Of a stretch of DNA of 64,000 nt, positions 58,090-64,000 are shown piece after piece (positions within the stretch are counted from its first letter, which is position 1; each line of letters opens with the position of its first letter). The DNA comes from Mesorhizobium koreense. GTDB lineage: Bacteria; Pseudomonadota; Alphaproteobacteria; Rhizobiales; Rhizobiaceae. The notes below the pieces were generated by a model. The model was not told where the DNA came from and made no database searches. It worked only from the letters and a program-made list of their open reading frames with translations. The translations under genes and the position numbers were made by a program. The stretch covers positions 248,001 through 312,000 of the forward strand of contig NZ_CP134228.1 of assembly GCF_031656215.1 (NCBI RefSeq), in the 5' to 3' direction.

Positions 58090-58224
58090 CTGAAAGCCTG
58101 ACCGGAAAGCACCCCTTTAGCGCAAAACGGTCGCGCCACAAGGGCGGAGCGATGGTCCAGACCCCGCCCTCAGGGTTGCAACGCCCCCGACCGATGCCAT
58201 ACGAAAAGGCGGGAGAACCGATTC

Positions 58225-60660
58225 ATGGCGGCTATTCAGGAGATGGCGCCCGGCGCGCCGGGCATCGCGGCACGCTGGACGTCGAGCGCAAAGAGCGGGG
58301 TCGGAACGGCGGTGTCGCCGGCCTGCGAAGTCTGGTTCACCGTCAGCCACGGCATCCTGAACGAGGTCTATTACCCGCGCGTCGACATGGCCTGCACACG
58401 CGATCTCGGGCTGATCGTGACCGGGGCAAACGGCACGTTTTCCGAGGAAAAGCGCGATACCGACCATTGGATCGAGCCTTTGGAGGACGGGGTTCCGGCC
58501 TACCGGCTCGTCAATACGGCCCGTGACGGAAGCTACCGGATCGAGAAGCGCATCGTGGTCGACCCGGTGCGGCCGGCATTGCTCCAGGAGACGATCTTCA
58601 CGCCGCAGGCGGGCTCATTGTCGGACTATCGCGTCTACGCGCTTCTGGCGCCGCATCTCGTCAATGCCGGCATGGGCAACACCGGCTGGGTCGGGGACTA
58701 CAAGGGCACACGCATGCTGTTCGCCTCGGGCAGCGACGGAATGTCGCTGGCGCTCGCCTCATCGGCGCCGTGGCAGGCGTGCTCGGCCGGCTATGTCGGC
58801 GTCTCCGACGGCTGGCAGCAGCTCAAGCACGGCGGCCGGCTCGACCCGCAATACAGGCGTGCGGAAAACGGCAATGTGGCGCTGACCGGCGAGATCGGCT
58901 TTTCCGCCGAAAATGGCGGCAAGATGCTTCTGGTCCTCGGTTTCGGCCCATCGCCGGAAGAGGCGGGCTACAATGCGCTCGCCTCACTGCAGACCGGCTT
59001 CGCGGCCGCCGCCGAACCTTATGTGAAAAGCTGGCGGGGTTGGCAGAACGGTTTGCTTGCACTTGACCGGAAGAACGGGGGTGACCGCAAGGAGAAGGCC
59101 GGGCTGAACAGCTACCGCGTCAGCACGGCCGTGCTCGCCGCCCACCGGCCGCTCGGCTTTCCCGGCCCCGCGGTGGCGAGCCTTTCCATCCCCTGGGGCT
59201 TCTCGAAGGGCGACGAGGACCTCGGCGGCTACCACCTCGTATGGCCGCGCGACCTGGTGGAAACGGCGGGCGGTTTCCTCGCGGCCGGAGCGGCGGACGA
59301 CGCGCTGGCGATCCTGTCCTACCTGCGCACGATCCAGGAGGCGGACGGCCACTGGCCGCAAAACGCCTGGCTCGACGGAACCGCCTATTGGGGCGGCATC
59401 CAGATGGACGAGACGGCGCTGCCGATCCTGCTGGTCGACGCGCTCTACCGCGAAGGGCATCTGACGCAGGACGCGCTCGAAGGCTTCGCCGAGATGATCC
59501 TCAAAGCCGCGACCTTCATTCTCAGGAACGGCCCGGTGACGGGACAGGACCGCTGGGAAGAAGACGCCGGCTACACGCCCTTCACGCTGGCGGCGGAGAT
59601 CGCCGGACTTCTGGCGGCGGCTGATCTGCTCGAACGCTGCGGTCACGCCGAAGCGGCGCCGTTCGCGCGCGAGATCGCGGATTGCTGGAACGAGCAGATC
59701 GAGCGCTGGCTCTATGCAAGCGGCACGCAGACCTGTTCGGATCTCGAGGTCGATGGCTATTACGTCCGGGTCAGCGCGCCGGATACGGCCGATGCCGCGA
59801 ACCCGAAAGACGGCTTCGTGCCGATCAAGAACCGCCCGCCCGCCGACACGCAACGGGCGGAGTGGCAGATCGTCAGCCCCGACGCGCTGGCGCTGGTGCG
59901 TTTCGGCCTGCGCGCCGCCGACGACCCGCGCATCGTCAACACGGTCAAGGTTATCGACGCCTATCTGCGCCGCGACCTGCCGCAGGGGCCGCTCTGGCGC
60001 CGCTACAACGAGGACGGCTATGGCGAGCATGAGGACGGCTCACCCTTCAACGGCATCGGCGTCGGACGCTCATGGCCGCTGCTGGCCGGCGAGCGCGCGC
60101 ATTACGAACTGGCGGCCGGACGCAAGGACGCGGCGCGCAAGCTTCTGGCAACCATGGAAGCCTCCTCTGGCCCCGGCGGGCTGATCCCGGAGCAGATATG
60201 GGATGGGGCGGACATGCCCGGGCGCGAGCTTTTCCACGGCAAGCCCGCCGGTAGCGCCATGCCGTTGGTGTGGGCGCATGCCGAGCACATCAAGCTTTTG
60301 CGTTCGCTACGCGACGGGGCCGTATTCGATATGCCGCCGCATACGAGAAAGCGCTATATCGAGAAGAAGACCGTGTCGCCCTACCGATCGTGGCGCTTCA
60401 ACAACAAGATCCGCTCCATGCCGGCCGGCAAGAAGCTGCGCATCGAGGTGATGGCGCCGGCGAAGATCCGTTGGAGCGTTGACGGCTGGGCAACCGTCGA
60501 TGACACGGAAACAAGGCCGAACGTCTTCGGCCTTCATGTTGCCGACCTGCCGGCCGGCGGGCTGTCGGCGGGCGCGACGGTTGACTTTACCTTCTTCTGG
60601 TCCGAAGCCGGGCACTGGGAGAACACGAACTTTTCCGTCCGGATCGAACAGGCGCCCTGA
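58225..60660 (+). CDS. Glucan 1,4-alpha-glucosidase-like protein (GH15)
   Basis: Protein of 811 residues in the bacterial glucoamylase/glucodextranase layout: N-terminal beta-sandwich (about 15-290), (alpha/alpha)6 catalytic domain (about 300-690), C-terminal beta domain. Catalytic regions are visible: WPRDLVETAGG, WLDGTAYWGGIQMDETALPI, the acid in WEEDAGYTPFTLAAEIAGLL, and GLIPEQIWD. No signal peptide is evident, so a cytoplasmic role on glycogen or alpha-glucosides is likely. GGGAGAACC precedes ATG. Confidence 0.93.
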   Translation: MAAIQEMAPGAPGIAARWTSSAKSGVGTAVSPACEVWFTVSHGILNEVYYPRVDMACTRDLGLIVTGANGTFSEEKRDTDHWIEPLEDGVPAYRLVNTARDGSYRIEKRIVVDPVRPALLQETIFTPQAGSLSDYRVYALLAPHLVNAGMGNTGWVGDYKGTRMLFASGSDGMSLALASSAPWQACSAGYVGVSDGWQQLKHGGRLDPQYRRAENGNVALTGEIGFSAENGGKMLLVLGFGPSPEEAGYNALASLQTGFAAAAEPYVKSWRGWQNGLLALDRKNGGDRKEKAGLNSYRVSTAVLAAHRPLGFPGPAVASLSIPWGFSKGDEDLGGYHLVWPRDLVETAGGFLAAGAADDALAILSYLRTIQEADGHWPQNAWLDGTAYWGGIQMDETALPILLVDALYREGHLTQDALEGFAEMILKAATFILRNGPVTGQDRWEEDAGYTPFTLAAEIAGLLAAADLLERCGHAEAAPFAREIADCWNEQIERWLYASGTQTCSDLEVDGYYVRVSAPDTADAANPKDGFVPIKNRPPADTQRAEWQIVSPDALALVRFGLRAADDPRIVNTVKVIDAYLRRDLPQGPLWRRYNEDGYGEHEDGSPFNGIGVGRSWPLLAGERAHYELAAGRKDAARKLLATMEASSGPGGLIPEQIWDGADMPGRELFHGKPAGSAMPLVWAHAEHIKLLRSLRDGAVFDMPPHTRKRYIEKKTVSPYRSWRFNNKIRSMPAGKKLRIEVMAPAKIRWSVDGWATVDDTETRPNVFGLHVADLPAGGLSAGATVDFTFFWSEAGHWENTNFSVRIEQAP

Positions 60661-60699
60661 CGGCGCGACGGACGAGCGTTCGAGCGGAGAGCGGGTACA

Positions 60700-61254
60700 A
60701 TGAGCGAGGAAGAAACCGGGCGGGGAGAGGGAAGACCCATCGTGGTGGTGATGGGGGTGAGCGGCTGCGGCAAGACCTTCGTCGGCGAAAAGCTGGCCGA
60801 GGCCATCGGCGCGGATTTCCTCGAAGGCGACAGCTTCCATCCGCCGGAGAACATCGCGCTGATGTCGAGCGGCCAGCCGCTCGACGACGCGCACCGGGCG
60901 GGCTGGCTCGATGCGATCGGCGGGAAGCTTGCCGAGATCGCGGCCGAAGGCGGGAGTGCGGTGGCTGCCTGCTCGGCGCTGAAACGCATCTATCGCGACC
61001 GGCTGAGACGCCATTGCTCACGCGTGGTCTTCGTGCATCTCGCCATCGACAAGGAAACGGCCAGGGACCGCATTTCCGGCCGCAAGGGTCATTTCATGCC
61101 GGCCAGTCTGGTCGACAGCCAGTTCGCCGACCTGCAGCCGCTCGAAGCCGACGAGGTAGGCATCACGCTCGACGGGACGGCGGATGTTTCGCTTCTGGTG
61201 CCTGCCGCGCAAGCTTTTTTCGAGCGGGAATCGGACGCAAGGATGAAGGCCTGA
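60700..61254 (+). CDS. Gluconokinase (thermoresistant type, GntK/IdnK family)
   Basis: Protein of 184 residues. P-loop GVSGCGKT (residues 19-26), then EGDSFHPPENIALMSSGQPL with the family Asp/His, and the DDAHRAGWL lid. It phosphorylates D-gluconate. It follows the GH15 gene by 39 bases on the same strand, so glucose released by GH15 and oxidised to gluconate could be channelled into central metabolism (inference). Its stop directly abuts the stop of the minus-strand permease gene. Confidence 0.93.
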   Translation: MSEEETGRGEGRPIVVVMGVSGCGKTFVGEKLAEAIGADFLEGDSFHPPENIALMSSGQPLDDAHRAGWLDAIGGKLAEIAAEGGSAVAACSALKRIYRDRLRRHCSRVVFVHLAIDKETARDRISGRKGHFMPASLVDSQFADLQPLEADEVGITLDGTADVSLLVPAAQAFFERESDARMKA

Positions 61255-62397
61255 CTATTCGTCTTCCTCGGCGGCCTGCTGCGCGGATAGGAAATTGCCG
61301 AGATGCTGCAACCCATCGAAATGGTCGCAGAACACCTTGACCACCACAAGCAGCGGCACGGCGATCAGCGAGCCGATCGGACCCCATAGCCATGTCCAGA
61401 AGGCGAGGGCGATGAAGATCGAGACCGAGTTGAGCTCCAGCCGCCGCCCGACGATCATCGGCGTGATGAACTGGCCCTCCAGAATCTGTGCGGCGAAATA
61501 GAAGAGCGGCGCCATGAGCGCATAGCCGAAGGACTGGAAGGTGACCAGCGATATGACGCCGACGGTCACGATGCCGGTCAGCGCGCCGATATAGGGCAGG
61601 AAGTTCAGAAGCGCGGCGGCAACCCCCCAGACCAGCGGATCGGGCATGCCGATCGCCCAGAGGCCAAGGCCGATGACGAGGCCGAGCCCGCAATTGATCA
61701 GCGCGATGGTCAAGAGGTAGCGGGAAATCTCCCGCTCGACGTCGTAAACCACCCTGAGCGCCCGTTTCTTGTCGCTCATCAGCGGGAAGGACTGGACGAT
61801 CTTCTCATAGAAGAGCGTTCCGGACGCGAGCAGGAAAAGCGCCAGGATGAGAGTGATCGCGGCCGTCGTCCCCACGGATGCCAGATTGTTCGCCGCACGG
61901 GTGAGGACGCCCGGCTGTTCCACGACGACATGCTGCACGCCCGGCTGCTCGGCCGTCTTGGAAACGTCGTCCACCTGCTTGGTGGCTTCGACGATGCGGT
62001 CGAGCGGCGCGCGGATATCGGCGAGGCGCTGGCGCAGTTCCCGGCCGATTTTCGGCGCGTCGTCGAACAGCTCGACCACGGGTCCGCTGACCATGTAGCC
62101 CAGGAGCGCGATGCCGATGCCGAAGCCGACCACCAGAAGGGTCGCGGAGATTGCCGAGGGTAGGCCGCGCTTGCGAAAGAAGCGCACGATGGGGGTGAGC
62201 GTCAGCGTCAGGAGGAAAGCCAGGACCACCGGCATGAAGAAGTCCTTGGCGAAATAGAGCGCATAAACCGCCATGATGAGGAAAATGCCCATCAGGAGCC
62301 TCGGGACGAGGCGGCTCGGCTCTTCGGAGAGAGCTATGGCGGCGCCGGCCGCCTCCGCGACTACAATCTCGGCGGACGCCTGCTTCTCGACGGCCAT
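61255..62397 (-). CDS. AI-2E family transporter
   Basis: Protein of 380 residues, with about eight membrane segments in the AI-2E/PerM layout: a first hairpin (LLMGIFLIMAVYALYFAKDF; VVLAFLLTLTLTPIVRFFRK), a soluble middle domain (about 130-190) and a C-terminal bundle including LNFLPYIGALTGIVTVGV and WTWLWGPIGSLIAVPLLVVV. ATG 62397 has GGGGGAG upstream; the frame extends to 62448. The family exports small molecules or ions (TqsA, or Na+/H+-like members); role here unknown. Confidence 0.93.
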   Translation of the reverse strand: MAVEKQASAEIVVAEAAGAAIALSEEPSRLVPRLLMGIFLIMAVYALYFAKDFFMPVVLAFLLTLTLTPIVRFFRKRGLPSAISATLLVVGFGIGIALLGYMVSGPVVELFDDAPKIGRELRQRLADIRAPLDRIVEATKQVDDVSKTAEQPGVQHVVVEQPGVLTRAANNLASVGTTAAITLILALFLLASGTLFYEKIVQSFPLMSDKKRALRVVYDVEREISRYLLTIALINCGLGLVIGLGLWAIGMPDPLVWGVAAALLNFLPYIGALTGIVTVGVISLVTFQSFGYALMAPLFYFAAQILEGQFITPMIVGRRLELNSVSIFIALAFWTWLWGPIGSLIAVPLLVVVKVFCDHFDGLQHLGNFLSAQQAAEEDE

Positions 62398-62487
62398 CGG
62401 TTGACTCCCCCTCGTCGGATGCGGGCCATGATCGGCCGCGCCTTTCAACGCGCGATCCCGGCGGCCGGTTCCAGGGGAGCGTGGGAG

Positions 62488-62988
62488 CTATTCGCTTTCG
62501 CCGTCGAGGGCCGGAATCGCCACGCCGGCCAGTTCGGCGGCCGTCAGCCTTGCCGCGCCGGCGCGTGCGATGCGCAGCATCAGCGCCTTGCGGGTCGCGC
62601 CCGGCATGCGGTGTTCCGGCGCCTCGCGCAGGATCTCGGCGCCGTAGCCGTCCGAGAGGATGAAACCGCATTCCTCGGGGAAGATGCTGGCCGGCACGTC
62701 GGGATGCGTGGCGAAGAAGAAGCGATCGGAATGGAGCCGGTATTCCGGCCATTTGCGATCGACGCGGAAATCCTCGACCGATGATTTGATCTCGATGATC
62801 CAGATGTCGCCCTTGCGCGTCATGGCGACGAGATCGGCGCGGCGGCCGGACGCCAGCGACAGTTCCGGCAAAACATGCGCACCCATCTGGACAAGCAGGC
62901 GTTGGACGCCGCGCCGGATGACCATGGCGCGCTCGGACTGGCGACCGTCGACGAGAGGGTTGAGAGGGATAGGGGAAACGATAGGCAT
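62488..62988 (-). CDS. mmcB: MmcB family DNA repair protein
   Basis: Protein of 166 residues from ATG 62988 (MPIVSPIPLNPLVDGRQSER); the frame is open to 63051. The core has a restriction-endonuclease-like pattern (LSLASGRRADLVAMTRKGDI, IIEIKSSVEDFRVDRKWPEY), as in MmcB of Caulobacter, an SOS-linked protein of mitomycin resistance. C-terminal helix ends ALDGESE. A GTTC-N7-GAAC sequence occurs 22 bases upstream of the start, not the GTTC-N7-GTTC form of known alphaproteobacterial LexA sites. Confidence 0.8.
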   Translation of the reverse strand: MPIVSPIPLNPLVDGRQSERAMVIRRGVQRLLVQMGAHVLPELSLASGRRADLVAMTRKGDIWIIEIKSSVEDFRVDRKWPEYRLHSDRFFFATHPDVPASIFPEECGFILSDGYGAEILREAPEHRMPGATRKALMLRIARAGAARLTAAELAGVAIPALDGESE

Positions 62989-63178
62989 GGCTGCACTATG
63001 CCACCAGATGTTCACGTTTTGAACCCCTGTAGGCCGGTAACTTTTCCGCATTCGACTCAGAACCGTCTATCCTTTGCGGGGCTCTTATCACCCTTCACGG
63101 AACCGACGGTACCTGATGCCACTGTCATATCTCGCAATATACGGCATGCATGCTACTCTCGGGCGATCGGAGGTTTCC

Positions 63179-63481
63179 ATGATCACCGGACCGCTTTGCA
63201 AGGCCGCTCGCGCTCTTGTCGGGGTGAGCCGATACAAGCTTGCCGCCAATTCAGGGGTGGACACGCGCGCCATAGAACTGTTCGAACGCAGCATAAGCGT
63301 GCCGGACGAAGCGGCAGTCGCCGCGCTTCAATCGGCGCTCGAGGTGCTCGGCGCCATGTTCATTCCGGAAGAGGGATCGCACGGCGTCGGCGTGCGGCTG
63401 AAGTTCAACCGCTCGATCACCAAGCGTATCGGGACGCTCGAGAACGAGGGCGGCCCGCCTGCCAAGGACGACGTCCCCTAA
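63179..63481 (+). CDS. Small XRE family regulator
   Basis: Protein of 100 residues from ATG 63179 with CGGAGG just upstream; an in-frame ATG at 63074 adds 35 unconserved residues. The HTH is ITGPLCKAARALVGVSRYKL, then LAANSGVDTRAIELFERSIS, and AAVAALQSALEVLGAMFIPE, a compact Cro/CI-like HTH with a short tail. Similar proteins are frequent in rhizobia. Target unknown. Confidence 0.8.
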   Translation: MITGPLCKAARALVGVSRYKLAANSGVDTRAIELFERSISVPDEAAVAALQSALEVLGAMFIPEEGSHGVGVRLKFNRSITKRIGTLENEGGPPAKDDVP

Positions 63482-63522
63482 GCAAGATCGCAGGCCGACA
63501 TCGCCGGCGTTACGGCCAGCGC

Positions 63523-63939
63523 TTACCCGGCAGCGACGCGGGCCTTGTGACCCGCTCCGCCCGCGATATCTTCAAGGATCGGGCAATCCGGCCGGTCGTC
63601 GCCGTGGCAGGCCCGGATCAGTTTCTGCAGGATAGCGCGCATCTGCTCCAGTTCGCGCAGTTTCTCGCCGATCGCCTCGACATGGGCGGCGGCGATCTCG
63701 CGAACGTCGTGGCTGGCGCGCGAGCGGTCTTCGTAGAGCGCCATCAACTGACGGCAATCAGGGATCGAAAAGCCGAGCCCGCGGGCGCGGCGCAGGAAGG
63801 CCAGCTTGTGGATGTCGCTCGCCGAATAGTCGCGATAGCCGTTTTCCGCGCGCGCCGGCCGAATTAGGCCGATATCCTCGTAATAGCGGATGGTCTTGGC
63901 CGGCAGCCCGGACCTGTCCGCGGCTTCGCCTACATTCAT
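63523..63939 (-). CDS. cueR: MerR family copper-responsive regulator CueR
   Basis: Protein of 138 residues. The N-terminal MerR winged helix reads MNVGEAADRSGLPAKTIRYY, followed by a dimerisation helix (about 75-110) and the metal loop with Cys111 and Cys119 in ACHGDDRPDCPIL, matching the Cu(I)-binding cysteines of CueR/HmrR. It activates copper efflux (copA-type) genes; the divergent DNA at 63940-64000 is short and cut by the window end. Confidence 0.92.
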   Translation of the reverse strand: MNVGEAADRSGLPAKTIRYYEDIGLIRPARAENGYRDYSASDIHKLAFLRRARGLGFSIPDCRQLMALYEDRSRASHDVREIAAAHVEAIGEKLRELEQMRAILQKLIRACHGDDRPDCPILEDIAGGAGHKARVAAG

Positions 63940-64000
63940 CCGGCTTCCCCTTGTGGTTGTCCTGCCAAAATGACCCGGCAGGTGTGGCGCAAATACAATA

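Noticed and set aside
63010-63024. GTTCACGTTTTGAAC upstream of mmcB as a LexA/SOS site
   Set aside because: Alphaproteobacterial LexA sites are direct repeats GTTC-N7-GTTC; this is an inverted GTTC-N7-GAAC, so it is not counted, though a variant site cannot be excluded.

Overview
The window is a high-GC chromosomal segment from an alphaproteobacterium of the order Hyphomicrobiales (Rhizobiales), most likely the Phyllobacteriaceae/Mesorhizobium neighbourhood. The evidence is gene order. Two housekeeping blocks have the arrangement seen in that order: murA, DUF2948, hisD, UPF0262, low-molecular-weight phosphatase, infA, maf, yacG, tRNA-Phe; and tsaB, rimI, plsC, miaB, phoH, ybeY, corC, lnt, praR/phrR, metK, trmB, then rimP, nusA, ylxR, infB. 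No species-level assignment can be made from the sequence alone.

Layout. 1-2981 is the 3' part of an RND efflux pump. 3263-4468 holds three small membrane, lipoprotein or secreted proteins. 4866-11789 is a TetR regulator followed by an SDR dehydrogenase and a complete five-gene branched-chain-type ABC transporter; two similar 20-bp palindromes flank tetR. 12082-15748 (minus) is a second TetR unit with an HlyD lipoprotein, an ATPase and an ABC-2 permease (YbhGFSR-like exporter), with a long palindrome over its promoter. 16014-21318 holds a small outer-membrane barrel convergent with a very large autotransporter whose passenger carries about 450 residues of Gly-rich, PGRS-like sequence.

21688-23640 is a small tRNA-Phe-associated genomic island: the 19-bp 3' end of the tRNA is duplicated 1.93 kb away, and the DNA between is AT-richer and carries a HigBA-like toxin-antitoxin pair but no integrase. 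23622-29750 is the murA-to-tRNA housekeeping block. 29751-30719 is non-coding and holds a 195-bp inverted-repeat element. 30720-35685 (minus) is a second branched-chain-type ABC transporter in which the LivM permease and LivG ATPase are one fused protein. 35943-53521 (minus) is the large translation, envelope and tRNA-modification block.

53724-63939 is more mixed: malate synthase G, a lone hydantoinase/oxoprolinase A subunit, a GH15 glucoamylase with gluconokinase, an AI-2E family permease, an MmcB-like protein, a small XRE regulator and a CueR-type copper regulator.

The points most worth following are the tRNA-Phe island with its intact att repeats, the Gly-rich autotransporter, the paired TetR operators, three palindromic MITE-like repeats (two of one family), the Walker A Lys-to-Arg change in the first LivF, and the break in the usual infB-rbfA-truB order.
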